Assembly: GCA_964534335.1 (NCBI GenBank)
Contig: CAZHPS010000156.1
Location: forward strand, 1-13,746
Reading direction: 5' to 3'
Length of the DNA stretch: 13,746 bases
Origin: JAABRU01 sp964534335
Lineage (GTDB): Bacteria; Desulfobacterota; Desulfobacteria; Desulfobacterales; Desulfococcaceae
The position numbers and the translations under genes are program-made. Below, piece by piece: positions 1 to 6,040 of the stretch (its first letter is position 1; each line of letters begins with the position of its first letter). The notes below the pieces were generated by a model. The model was not told the DNA's origin and did not search any database. It worked only from the letters and a program-made list of their open reading frames with translations.

Positions 1-1203
1 GTAATTGCCTTTTCTGTCAGGATAGAGCCCGTACCCCCAAAAAATCTTTACATCATCCGGCTGGTTTGGAAAGTGGGGCTGCCGGGCTATGACAAATGAC
101 ATGAGCCAGTTGGAGTCAGTCAGGGTAACCAGTCCGCCGGTTCCATCCACATTGCCGGAAAAGTTTTCCATATAATCATGAAAGGTGCTGTCTTTATAGG
201 TGGCTGTAAATGAATACCATTTTTGCAAACTGATATTGTCACAAAATGGATCCGGATTGCCGAACGCCTTGTCTTTTGCCGCCAGTTTTTTCCACAGTTT
301 CCAGGAGCCGGATTCTTCCATACCTTTCAGCCTGGCTGGCGTATCCCAGGTTCCATTATCAGAACTTTCTGTTATGGAGCCATTTGTAATAAACACAAAA
401 TCATTTTTGCCGAGCACTATTTCAGTTTTGTCTTTAAGGTGAATCACTGTGGCGCTCTTTTTGTCAGCGGACAGATTGAAATCAATATCAGCAACTTCTT
501 TGCCAAATTCAAACTTCACACCCTTTTCTTCAAGGTATTTCTTTACAGGTCTGACTACTGAGTCGTATTGATTGTATTTGGTGCGCATTACACCGCCCAA
601 TCTGGGCAAACCTTCGACAAGATGCATAAACCTTTTCATATATCTTCTCATTTCGGCAAGGCTGCTCCATTTTTGAAATGCAAACATGGAACTCCATATA
701 TACCAAAATTTTGTGTCAAAAAAGGCTTGATCAAACCAGTCTTCTATTCTTTTATTGCCAAGATATCCTTCTGAAACAAAAGTCAATTTAAGTAAGTCTG
801 TTTTTTGTCTGAATGATAACCCATAAGAAGAGACATCCAGTTTCTTTCCATCTTTCAGAAGACGAGCCTGTCCGTTTGAAACAAAACGTTCATTAAAATC
901 AAAAGATTCGTCTCTGACCGAAATATCGGGGTCTTCCAGCGAAGGAATGTGAGACAGCAGCTCCCAATAACATTCGTAATGGATTTCATGCATTCTTCCG
1001 CCACGAACAGCAAAGCCTTTATCTTTATCGCCTGCGCCATCAGCAGCGCCACCGGCAATTGAATCTTTTTCCAAAATGTGAATATTCCCGCCAGGAATAC
1101 CGGCATCTTTTTCCAAATATACTGCACCTGCCAGTCCGGCAATTCCGCTTCCGATAATGTACACCTTAGAATTTTTCGGGTCTGTATTACTTTCTGTTTT
1201 CAT
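1..1203 (-). CDS. ohyA: Oleate hydratase (MCRA family), N-terminal 401 residues; C-terminus outside window
   Basis: FAD-dependent fatty acid hydratase that adds water to the cis-9 double bond of oleate-type fatty acids, giving 10-hydroxy fatty acids. It acts at the membrane/cytosol interface. The frame is open from the ATG at 1203 to the window edge (401 of roughly 530-590 residues). Visible are the FAD-binding GSGIAGLAGA (18-27), an acidic residue after the second strand (HILEKD), the flavin loop RGGR (67-70), the hallmark FAFQKW and RYMKRF segments, YNQYDS with the conserved active-site Tyr, and TNGSITESS. The position after RGGR, normally the catalytic Glu (RGGREM), is Met71 (RGGRMHEIHYEC). 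I recall this substitution from the Rhodococcus-type branch of the family. The start is supported by AAGGGGA seven bases upstream. A 25-bp palindrome lies 19 bp upstream. Family assignment is very secure; substrate is inferred. Confidence 0.93.
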   Translation of the reverse strand, partial: MKTESNTDPKNSKVYIIGSGIAGLAGAVYLEKDAGIPGGNIHILEKDSIAGGAADGAGDKDKGFAVRGGRMHEIHYECYWELLSHIPSLEDPDISVRDESFDFNERFVSNGQARLLKDGKKLDVSSYGLSFRQKTDLLKLTFVSEGYLGNKRIEDWFDQAFFDTKFWYIWSSMFAFQKWSSLAEMRRYMKRFMHLVEGLPRLGGVMRTKYNQYDSVVRPVKKYLEEKGVKFEFGKEVADIDFNLSADKKSATVIHLKDKTEIVLGKNDFVFITNGSITESSDNGTWDTPARLKGMEESGSWKLWKKLAAKDKAFGNPDPFCDNISLQKWYSFTATYKDSTFHDYMENFSGNVDGTGGLVTLTDSNWLMSFVIARQPHFPNQPDDVKIFWGYGLYPDRKGNY

Positions 1204-1221
1204 AAAATTCCCCTTTGATTC

Positions 1222-1246
1222 GTTATGCTGTAAATTTACACATAAC
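1222..1246. promoter_or_regulatory. Operator-like 25-bp palindrome upstream of ohyA
   Basis: GTTATG(C)TGTAAA and its mirror TTTACACATAAC form a nearly perfect palindrome with one unpaired base. It lies 19 bp upstream of the oleate hydratase ATG and just upstream of its ribosome binding site. Position and symmetry fit a repressor operator (TetR- or GntR-like dimer), but no regulator gene is in the window to pair with it. Confidence 0.45.
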
Positions 1247-1390
1247 AACAAGGTAAGCGGTGCGCCGCATCCGCCTGACCGACTGATTATGTATTTTTAT
1301 TCATCTTATAAAATTTTACAGGCGTGTTTTATCATGATCTGAATGTTTTTATTGGAGAATATATTCATAAATAATTCAAGCAATAAATTT

Positions 1391-1470
1391 GGTACAGGTA
1401 AGTACCTCATCAATAATTTTGTAACATAATTTATTGATGAGATATTGAAATTATAAAAAATGTTACAAAA
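1391..1470. other. Overlapping alternative hairpins in the ohyA upstream spacer
   Basis: Three inverted repeats are packed together. GGTAC/GTACC is at 1391-1395/1402-1406. An 11-bp perfect pair CTCATCAATAA/TTATTGATGAG is at 1406-1416/1431-1441. An 11-bp perfect pair TTTTGTAACAT/ATGTTACAAAA is at 1417-1427/1460-1470. The arm order is A-B-A'-B' with no spacer between A and B, so the two long stems cannot easily form at once. Function unknown. The rest of the 408-base spacer 1204-1611 is AT-rich, without a credible gene. Confidence 0.4.
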
Positions 1471-1598
1471 TATACCATTACTTAAAACATTTGCAGAGGT
1501 TCAGATTCATATCTGAATTCCGCACAGAAAAACTCTGTGTTACTCTGCGGTTAAAATCTGCCCGGCAGAATTACCAAAATGTTTTAAGTATCGGTATA
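1471..1598. repeat. Inverted-repeat element, 22-nt arms
   Basis: Arms at 1471-1492 and 1577-1598 match at 20 of 22 positions (core TACTTAAAACATTT and AAATGTTTTAAGTA). Smaller palindromes lie inside, TTCAGAT/ATCTGAA and CACAGA/TCTGTG. There is no coding capacity for a transposase. It begins 14 bases past the stop codon of the secreted-protein gene, the same kind of position as the other palindromic elements here, so it may end that transcript or be a MITE-like remnant. Confidence 0.6.
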
Positions 1599-1611
1599 TA
1601 TGGTGAGATCT

Positions 1612-2175
1612 TTATTCTATATTGGGTCGGATTCCGGAAATCACCTGTAGGGCGCGGATGGCTTCCGGGAGGCCGATTTTATGGTTATTATCTGCATCCC
1701 ATTTTAATCTTTCCGCTTCCACAAGATCGCTGCAGTCATCATCTGCAGGGACTGCAGGGCCGGTCATGGCTTCAATATCAATCATAGCCGTCCCTCCCGG
1801 TTCTCCTGCAACAATTTTCCCTCCCCAGGGATTCGTGACCAGGAGCTTTGAACCGTTCCTGTAAACATTGATAATGACAGTTTTTCCGGGGACAGCTCCG
1901 CCCGGCTGACTGCTTTCATGATATATCGGGATGGAAATATTGCAGGTTTCATATTCCTGCCGTAATCCGTCCCTGTCTTCGGCTGCCGGAGATAAGGGAA
2001 TCTGATTTTCATCTGTTACAATAATAAGATATCCTTCATCTGTCTCAGCAGTGACCCGGATACCGTTTACCGTCAGTGTTCCGGCAATAATAAAGGGCAG
2101 AGGAGGCCATGACGCTCCCCGGACCGGTGATGCAATACCGATACAAAGGCAGATTATTATAATTTTAATCAACAT
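1612..2175 (-). CDS. Secreted protein with C-terminal EF-hand/dockerin-like tail
   Basis: Unrecognised exported protein of 187 residues. It has an N-terminal signal peptide (hydrophobic 2-15, likely cleavage near Arg-Gly-Ala 19-21), a strand-rich middle (about 25-135; TLTVNGIRVTAET, TVIINVYRNGS) and two Cys at 78 and 148. The C-terminus (158-183) reads WDADNNHKIGLPEAIRALQ. Its Asp160-x-Asp162-Asn-Asn spacing is that of a calcium-binding EF-hand/dockerin half-repeat, and this 'KIGLPEAI.ALQ..(A/S)G' tail is frequent on exported proteins of Desulfobacterales. The start at 2175 is preferred to the in-frame ATG at 2214. GGGGGAAAG lies just before it, and the longer form would put 13 polar residues before the signal peptide. 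A role in extracellular or cell-surface assembly is only inference. Confidence 0.8.
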   Translation of the reverse strand: MLIKIIIICLCIGIASPVRGASWPPLPFIIAGTLTVNGIRVTAETDEGYLIIVTDENQIPLSPAAEDRDGLRQEYETCNISIPIYHESSQPGGAVPGKTVIINVYRNGSKLLVTNPWGGKIVAGEPGGTAMIDIEAMTGPAVPADDDCSDLVEAERLKWDADNNHKIGLPEAIRALQVISGIRPNIE

Positions 2176-2251
2176 AATCTTTCCCCCGCAGAAAAAGTAA
2201 TTTTCTGCATCCATTTCAAGAGCATTGAACTGGCTATTCGCTGAAAATCTG

Positions 2252-2364
2252 ATACCAATTCGCTTTCAAAACATGGGCATACCAAATGCTGTTTTTCGTG
2301 CTGTTCGTGTTTTTCGTGGCTTAAAAAAAGAGGCATTCCCCGAACTTTGAAAGCGATTTGTTAT
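2252..2364. repeat. Inverted-repeat element around TCGCTTTCAAA/TTTGAAAGCGA
   Basis: An 11-bp perfect pair at 2260-2270 and 2346-2356 extends outward to about 17 matches in 19. The interior carries repeated TTTTTCGTG motifs. No ORF. It lies in the 611-base gene-free spacer 2176-2786 that also holds two more palindromic elements and a CCCGCAG/CTGCGGG hairpin (2438-2460). Confidence 0.5.
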
Positions 2365-2504
2365 GAATTTGTAACTGCCCTCAAATCTCTCCGTTCTTTC
2401 TTCAACTGAACATCGTTCCAGCGTATGAAACGAAAGGCCCGCAGCAATATTACCTGCGGGTCGGACAGTTTGCCGCTTTAGTGTTTCAGATAATTATTTT
2501 GGTG

Positions 2505-2617
2505 TAGTGCTTTGTCAACTTTGTTTTTGTGAGTTCATAATTCCCAAACCCTGAGGGTTTTCAAAACTCTTAGGGTTTATGAACTCACAATTTCAAACTT
2601 GACAGAACAGTAGCACT
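2505..2617. repeat. Nested inverted-repeat element (core AAACCCT/AGGGTTT)
   Basis: Layered symmetry. Outer AGTGC/GCACT and TGTCAA/TTGACA frame TGTGAGTTCATAA with its mirror TTATGAACTCACA, and an inner AAACCCT...AGGGTTT. The whole 113-bp unit can fold into one long imperfect hairpin. AAACCCTNAGGG motifs also occur at about 3720-3785, so the family may have a second, decayed copy. No coding content. Confidence 0.6.
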
Positions 2618-2683
2618 CTTTTTAACATTCTCAATTTAATGAAATTCAAATTTCAGACAAACCCAAAACTTTTTTCTTAAACA

Positions 2684-2790
2684 CTAAGTAAACAGACAAA
2701 AGTTTTCGTGTATTCAAAAAACCGGATTTTTCGGAAAAATCCGGTTTTTCTGAAAATTTTATGCCCCAAAATTTATGGAACCCTACTTAT
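2684..2790 (+). repeat. 107-bp palindromic element, copy R1 (terminator-like)
   Basis: Full copy of a dispersed element. The left end is CTAAGTA and the right end TACTTAT. The centre is a perfect hairpin AACCGGATTTTT-N3-AAAAATCCGGTT flanked by A and T runs, followed by the conserved right half (GAAAATTTTATGCCCC, AAAATTTATGGAACC). It stands immediately downstream of the lipoprotein gene, whose TAA stop is part of the right end. Hairpin plus A/T tracts on both sides fits a bidirectional intrinsic terminator. Confidence 0.75.
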
Positions 2791-3164
2791 ATATCTCCGT
2801 CATTGTCTATGGAAAATCTTTCATATTCCCCTTCTTCAATATAGAAGGTTGATGATGTATCGCCTGGTTCTTCAGCGTTGTCCTTATGGATGGTGATGTA
2901 GAATTCGCCATTGTAACCATTGAATTCATCACACTGATCCGTCATATCATACCATTCCCCCAGGTTGAACTGATCCAGCACAGTACCGTCAGAGGCTCTG
3001 TGCAGTTTGACGGTATATTCCTCATTATCCATGTTGCATACGGTAATAACGGAATCCTCGTCATCATCATCATCCCCGCTGCAGCCTGCCAGCACTGACA
3101 GAGAGAGAATCAGCGCGGCGGCAATACATATACGAAGCGTTTTTCCCCATACACTTTTTTCCAT
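2787..3164 (-). CDS. Small acidic lipoprotein
   Basis: Unrecognised exported protein of 125 residues. It has a positively charged N-terminus, a hydrophobic segment 11-26 and a lipobox LAGC with the lipidated Cys28. A run of acidic residues (SGDDDDDED) follows at once, then a compact domain of about 85 residues rich in Asp, Glu and Tyr (IHKDNAEEPG, FYIEEGEYERFSI), probably beta-rich. Ser at the position after Cys predicts outer-membrane sorting by the usual Lol rule, though this is inference. AAAAGGAGGT seven bases before the ATG is a very strong ribosome site. The final TAA lies inside repeat R1. A PRC-barrel gene fragment ends 47 bp upstream of the start. Confidence 0.82.
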   Translation of the reverse strand: MEKSVWGKTLRICIAAALILSLSVLAGCSGDDDDDEDSVITVCNMDNEEYTVKLHRASDGTVLDQFNLGEWYDMTDQCDEFNGYNGEFYITIHKDNAEEPGDTSSTFYIEEGEYERFSIDNDGDI

Positions 3165-3210
3165 ACTTACCTCCTTTTAATTGTCATTATTGATTGTATT
3201 CATTCCTCAT

Positions 3211-3282
3211 TCAACTCATTTTCCGGTAATGCTGCACAAGTAATCCGATCTCGTAATCCCATGTCAGCAGAGATTCCTCAGT
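3211..3282 (-). pseudogene. C-terminal fragment of a PRC-barrel gene
   Basis: Reads TEESLLTWDYEIGLLVQHY, then a few residues and TGA. This matches TEESLLTRDYETGLHGHY near the C-terminus (222-239) of the intact PRC-barrel protein at 4530-5294, and the DNA is also very similar (TCGTAATCCC, TGTCAGCAGAGATTCCTC). Upstream homology stops about 20 bp before a large inverted-repeat element (3302-3408), so the rest of the gene was lost or displaced. No start codon or ribosome site. Confidence 0.7.
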
Positions 3283-3301
3283 GTCAGCAGATCGAAAACT
3301 T

Positions 3302-3408
3302 TCCGGAGGAGTGCAAAAATTGTATTTTTGTACTGCGGATCAGAAGTGAAACAGAGTGTTTTTTGCCGGTCAGGTCATGCAAAAATACAATTTTTGCACT
3401 CCTCCGGA
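3302..3408. repeat. Inverted-repeat element with 29-bp perfect arms
   Basis: Arms 3302-3330 and 3380-3408 are exact reverse complements over 29 bp (outer TCCGGAGGAGTGC, inner AATTGTATTTTTG) around a 49-base spacer without a gene. The perfection implies recent insertion or strong maintenance. It borders the break in the PRC-barrel fragment. It is MITE-like in form, but I see no clear target-site duplication. Confidence 0.8.
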
Positions 3409-3508
3409 TTGTATCAGGTCAATGGAGAATCAGTATAAGCCATAAACAGAGTCTCTTTTGACAATAAGCTGTTTGCCGGGAATATAAATAAGCCTTTTTC
3501 AAAGGGTG

Positions 3509-3541
3509 GGAATTACGCATTTGAACCAACTGCGTAACTCC
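3509..3541. repeat. Small hairpin GGAATTACGCA/TGCGTAACTCC
   Basis: Eleven-base arms with one mismatch around an 11-base loop, in the spacer between two larger palindromic elements. No T-tract follows on either strand, so it is unlikely to be an intrinsic terminator. Confidence 0.4.
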
Positions 3542-3570
3542 TAAGTGCTTGTATCAAGATAACCTGTTCC

Positions 3571-3721
3571 AAACCCTAGTACATGACCACGTTGAATTTT
3601 ATATATTCCCCTCTTGAGAGGGGCAGGGGTGTGTTCAGCACGGGGAACAGACACACCCCCTGCCCCCTCTCAAGAGGGGAATTGATACCATAAAATCCAA
3701 ATTGGTCATGTACTAGGGTTT
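3571..3721. repeat. 151-bp double-palindrome element
   Basis: The outer 19-bp arms (AAACCCTAGTACATGACCA and its exact complement) are at 3571-3589 and 3703-3721. The inner arms of about 30 nt (TTCCCCTCTTGAGAGGGG... at 3606-3634, mirrored at 3651-3681 with two one-base bulges) enclose a 16-base loop. The element has the form of a non-autonomous MITE or a very stable structured RNA. No ORF. Confidence 0.8.
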
Positions 3722-3798
3722 CCAAAACCATTAGGGTTTTCCGAACATAAAAATTGCACAGATTATTTTTTTACAAACCCTGAGGGGGAAATGAAATT

Positions 3799-3996
3799 TT
3801 ACCACATCCGGTATTCTGTTCCGCCAATCTCATGGCAGTGGTATCCCCTGTCCGGTGAATTCAGCACCTGCGAATTTTTAGGCCATAAATTGTCCATAAT
3901 GGTTTCCGCATACCGCAGCGGCCAGAAAAATGCCGCTGATATCCAGAACATACTCAATGGGGAAGCAAATCCTCCGTACAATGTGATGTTTTTCAT
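3799..3996 (-). CDS. Possible 65-residue membrane peptide, unknown
   Basis: A short frame starting MKNITLYGGF with one hydrophobic segment (about 13-27, SPLSMFWISAAFFWP) and a polar tail containing His and Cys (DRGYHCHEIGG). AAGGATGAG lies just before the ATG. I do not recognise the family. The frame stays open upstream, but that extension is a translation of repeat R2, so the downstream ATG is the only sensible start. It could be a decayed gene or chance. Confidence 0.35.
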   Translation of the reverse strand: MKNITLYGGFASPLSMFWISAAFFWPLRYAETIMDNLWPKNSQVLNSPDRGYHCHEIGGTEYRMW

Positions 3997-4063
3997 TTTC
4001 TCATCCTTATAAATTGTAATTTTACATGCCTGCAAGTCAGCCGCTTTTTCCCGCGTTTTCCGA

Positions 4064-4170
4064 CTAAGCAGGATTCCATAAATTTTCGGGCATAAAATTT
4101 TCAGAAAAACCGGATTTTTAACAAAAATCCGGTTCTTTGAATACACGAAAATTTTTGTCTGCCTACTTAT
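4064..4170 (-). repeat. 107-bp palindromic element, copy R2 (terminator-like)
   Basis: Full copy in the opposite orientation to R1. Its ends are CTAAGCA and TACTTAT (plus strand), the loop is changed (TTTTTAACAAAAA) and the CCGGAT/ATCCGG stem is kept. The TAA stop of the small glycine-rich gene lies inside its terminal ATAAGTAGG, the same arrangement as R1 and the lipoprotein gene. Probable terminator for the minus-strand unit. Confidence 0.75.
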
Positions 4171-4340
4171 TTTGACGCCTGTTTTCTTTCATCTCCGCTT
4201 TTATCCCCGTGCCCGTGTCCCTTATTCTCACCGCTCCCATCTTCCGGTTTGCATCCCGGTTTTGCTCCTGAGCAGTTTCCTCTCTGCCCTCCGTTTTTTG
4301 ACCCTTTGCCGGCTTTTCCTGTTCCATCTCTGTTTGGCAT
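4167..4340 (-). CDS. Small Gly/Lys-rich DUF5320-like protein
   Basis: A 57-residue protein opening MPNRDGTGKAGKGSKNGG, with the MP-x-x-DGTGP-x-G-x-GP-x-TG pattern seen at the N-terminus of DUF5320-type small proteins. It then has two Cys (23, 30) and a HGHG stretch (42-45) that could bind metal. It lacks hydrophobic segments and is mostly Gly, Lys, Asp and Asn, so is likely disordered. GAGGAG stands upstream of the ATG at the right distance. Other frames over this stretch are shadows. It follows the PRC-barrel gene by 189 bases and ends in repeat R2. DUF5320 proteins often sit near iron-sulfur or NifX-type genes, but not here; function unknown. Confidence 0.6.
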   Translation of the reverse strand: MPNRDGTGKAGKGSKNGGQRGNCSGAKPGCKPEDGSGENKGHGHGDKSGDERKQASK

Positions 4341-4382
4341 ATTCCATCTCCTCTGTCCTGTATAGCAGTTGTTTATAATTAT

Positions 4383-4404
4383 CCGGTGCCAAAAAAGACA
4401 CCGG
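4383..4404. other. Short hairpin CCGGTG/CACCGG
   Basis: Six-base perfect arms with a 10-base A-rich loop, between the PRC-barrel gene and the glycine-rich small gene. No clear T-tract follows on the minus strand. It may be an RNA-stability hairpin or weak terminator. Confidence 0.3.
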
Positions 4405-4529
4405 ACTTTTAGGTGTGTCTGCTGTATTCCACACCCAAAACCAGTCTGAATGACGGGTTATGAAGATAAATTTTTGATTTCTGAATCTGTGGAGCAGCAT
4501 CAGTAAGAACGCGATTTCCCGTGTCTGCT

Positions 4530-5294
4530 TCAGACGGGCATGACGGCTGCCTGACCTGCCCAGTATCCCTGCTGCTTGTAATGTCCGTGCAGTCCGGTCT
4601 CGTAATCCCGTGTCAGCAGAGATTCCTCCGTGTATTCAGGTGACTGTTTTATGGCCTCGCGGGTAAGTTTGACCAGTACTTTTGAATCACCCCAGCGGAC
4701 GCTTTCGATCCATCGCGGTGAAACCAGCACCTTTTTCCCGGGCCACCAGTTTGTTGTATCAATAACCAGATAACGGATTGCCCAGGTCTCATCATCAATG
4801 ATAAAATCATCAACGTGACCAATATCGCCGTCTGTGGCCTGGATGTCGTGGCCGGTCACATCACCGGTACTGCGCAGATTGGGATCCCATCCTGTTTCTT
4901 CTTTTGTGAATTCTTTCCACTTTTTACGGTCACGCACAATCTCGGAACCTGTGCCCCACATGTATGGTCCGTTCCAGTAGATCGGCCATCCGTAATACCC
5001 GTAGTAATTCTCCTCGAATTGCTGTGACACGGGCTTGTCACGGTCCAGGGATGGACTGTTCTCAATATGCTCTTTGGTCAGACTGACAGTGATGTTTTTC
5101 TCTTCTTTGTTCACTGAAACCAGCGCATACGGGGAAATCAGTACCTGTCTGCCCGTGAGCCAGTTTCCCGTGTCCGCGATCAGATAGCGGATTGTCCAGT
5201 GCCGGTCATCGAAGTAGAATTCACTGACCTTCCCTATTTCCCCGTCAAGGCTGTTCAGTTTGTAACCTTTCAGTGTTTTGGCTTTGTTCAGCAT
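4530..5294 (-). CDS. Two-domain PRC-barrel protein
   Basis: A 254-residue soluble protein with two PRC-barrel domains: about 5-76 (LKGYKLNSLDGEIGKVSEFYFDD...TIRYLIADTGNW...VLISP) and about 147-212 (GHDIQATDGDIGHVDDFIIDD...AIRYLVIDTTNW...VLVSP). A Tyr/Trp-rich linker (NYYGYYGWPIYWNGPYMWG, 96-114) joins them. PRC-barrels are small beta barrels of the RimM/photosynthetic reaction-centre H type. Such tandem proteins are common in stress-linked gene groups, but their ligand is unknown. The start at 5294 is chosen over 5348 because AAAGGA precedes it and domain 1 begins at once. A sigma-54-like promoter and upstream palindrome lie 94 and 145 bp upstream. A fragment of a paralogue is at 3211-3282. 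Confidence 0.9.
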   Translation of the reverse strand: MLNKAKTLKGYKLNSLDGEIGKVSEFYFDDRHWTIRYLIADTGNWLTGRQVLISPYALVSVNKEEKNITVSLTKEHIENSPSLDRDKPVSQQFEENYYGYYGWPIYWNGPYMWGTGSEIVRDRKKWKEFTKEETGWDPNLRSTGDVTGHDIQATDGDIGHVDDFIIDDETWAIRYLVIDTTNWWPGKKVLVSPRWIESVRWGDSKVLVKLTREAIKQSPEYTEESLLTRDYETGLHGHYKQQGYWAGQAAVMPV

Positions 5295-5387
5295 AAAAAT
5301 TGTCCTTTCGTTTTCTGAGTTTTGTGACGCTGATACTGTCGCCTGCATGGCGACTCATTGAAATTCATTTATCCACCACTTTTATAT

Positions 5388-5403
5388 TGCATTCTTTGTG
5401 CCA
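5388..5403 (-). promoter_or_regulatory. Sigma-54-type -24/-12 promoter for the PRC-barrel gene
   Basis: Reads TGGCACAAAGAATGCA on the minus strand, matching the sigma-54 consensus TGGCAC-N5-TTGCA except one T. GG and GC have the correct 10-base separation. Transcription would start near 5377, about 80 bases before the ATG at 5294. It is the best of three aligned motifs in the window. Confidence 0.65.
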
Positions 5404-5438
5404 TGTTTCCGAAACGCAGCGGCATATCATCCATTATT

Positions 5439-5459
5439 CTGATTTTTCATGATAATCAA
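5439..5459. promoter_or_regulatory. Palindrome CTGATT-N9-AATCAA, activator-site candidate (copy 1)
   Basis: A 21-bp dyad whose edge is separated by 35 bases from the -24/-12 motif (centre near -72). Same spacing as copies 2 and 3. One arm base departs from perfect symmetry. It could bind the enhancer-binding protein needed by sigma-54. Confidence 0.55.
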
Positions 5460-5521
5460 TAAACATGAATTTTCGGAACTGCAGTTGAAAGCCATGAAAA
5501 AAAGTAATTTTGCCTTTCTTT

Positions 5522-5818
5522 TCATTGCATTTCTGAACTGCTGTCATGACTTTGTATAAACCGCCAGCGAACCTGACGCGCTGCGTCACCTTCGCCGGAC
5601 TTAACATGGGGTTGATCCCCAATTCTGCCGGCTGGTATTGAAAAAACAGAAGCGACAGATCCTGCTGTGAGCAAAATATAACATTTTGATTTTATTTTTG
5701 ATAATGTCAGTTCATGTTTCAGGTCACTGTTTCCGGTCATATCCCAGACAGCATCCATGCTCTTACCGTTCATTTGTTTTGTCCCGCCTTCCGCCTTGTC
5801 TCCTGTGCATGATTTCAT
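5522..5818 (-). CDS. CsbD-like small stress protein with an atypical C-terminal extension
   Basis: A 98-residue frame with a strong ribosome site (AAAGGAG eight bases before the ATG). Residues 7-43 (DKAEGGTKQMNGKSMDAVWDMTGNSDLK...) resemble the CsbD pattern KAEGKxKQxKGKxKDAVGKxTGNSxLxxEG, found in small hydrophilic general-stress proteins. Several usual Lys/Gly positions are changed (Ser, Met, Trp). After about residue 45 the family resemblance ends. The rest (YILLTAGSVASVFSIPAG..., then a basic tail) has no relation I recognise and may come from a frameshift or insertion. Gene or decaying paralogue; the neighbours (BON, PRC-barrel, DUF883) are typical partners of CsbD. Confidence 0.5.
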   Translation of the reverse strand: MKSCTGDKAEGGTKQMNGKSMDAVWDMTGNSDLKHELTLSKIKSKCYILLTAGSVASVFSIPAGRIGDQPHVKSGEGDAARQVRWRFIQSHDSSSEMQ

Positions 5819-5852
5819 GGTATTTCTCCTTTCTGATTATATTGCATCAGAT

Positions 5853-5960
5853 TCAGGTATGCTCCGGCACATAAGCGGACAAAACAGTATTCCCTGCCGT
5901 TTCAGCAAATATTCGGGGCAGACTTTTCCTGAACCCTCTCTTTTTCTGTGTTACGCACAT
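5853..5960 (-). CDS. Short 35-residue ORF behind promoter copy 2, probably decayed
   Basis: Starts MCVTQKKRGFRK after an excellent ribosome site (GGAGG five bases upstream) and ends 34 bases before the CsbD-like gene. Its start region, about 75 bp, is roughly three-quarters identical to the start region of the 53-residue membrane peptide gene at 6326-6487 (shared CAGAAAGAAAYGGAGGTCA), but the body is unrelated and has no membrane segment. It sits 81 bases after the copy-2 promoter motif. I read it as the remnant of a duplicated small gene; it may still be translated. Confidence 0.4.
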   Translation of the reverse strand: MCVTQKKRGFRKSLPRIFAETAGNTVLSAYVPEHT

Positions 5961-6040
5961 TGACCTCCGTTTCTTTCTGATTTTGAAGATTTTCATACTT
6001 TCCGGATTGCTTTTCCCAGTAACAGAAAACCCTGTCCTGT

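Noticed and set aside
2708..2896. 62-residue plus-strand ORF
   Set aside because: Begins in repeat R1 and runs antisense through the lipoprotein gene; no coding character.
3571..3721. Insertion sequence
   Set aside because: Only inverted repeats are present; no transposase frame and no convincing target duplication.
3799..4146. 115-residue minus-strand ORF beginning MYSKNRIFVKNPVF
   Set aside because: Its first part is a translation of repeat R2; the same peptide appears from R1 at 2708-2896. Only the part from 3996 has its own ribosome site.
4383..4404. TGGCACCGG on the minus strand as a fourth sigma-54 promoter
   Set aside because: No GC at the -12 position and no CTGATT palindrome at the expected distance; it is the arm of a short hairpin.
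4228..4500. 90-residue minus-strand ORF
   Set aside because: Another frame over the same stretch encodes the DUF5320-like peptide with a good start and recognisable motif; this one has neither.
5434..5622. 62-residue minus-strand ORF overlapping the CsbD-like gene
   Set aside because: No ribosome site and it runs into the promoter module; kept only as a possible sign of a frameshift in the CsbD-like gene.
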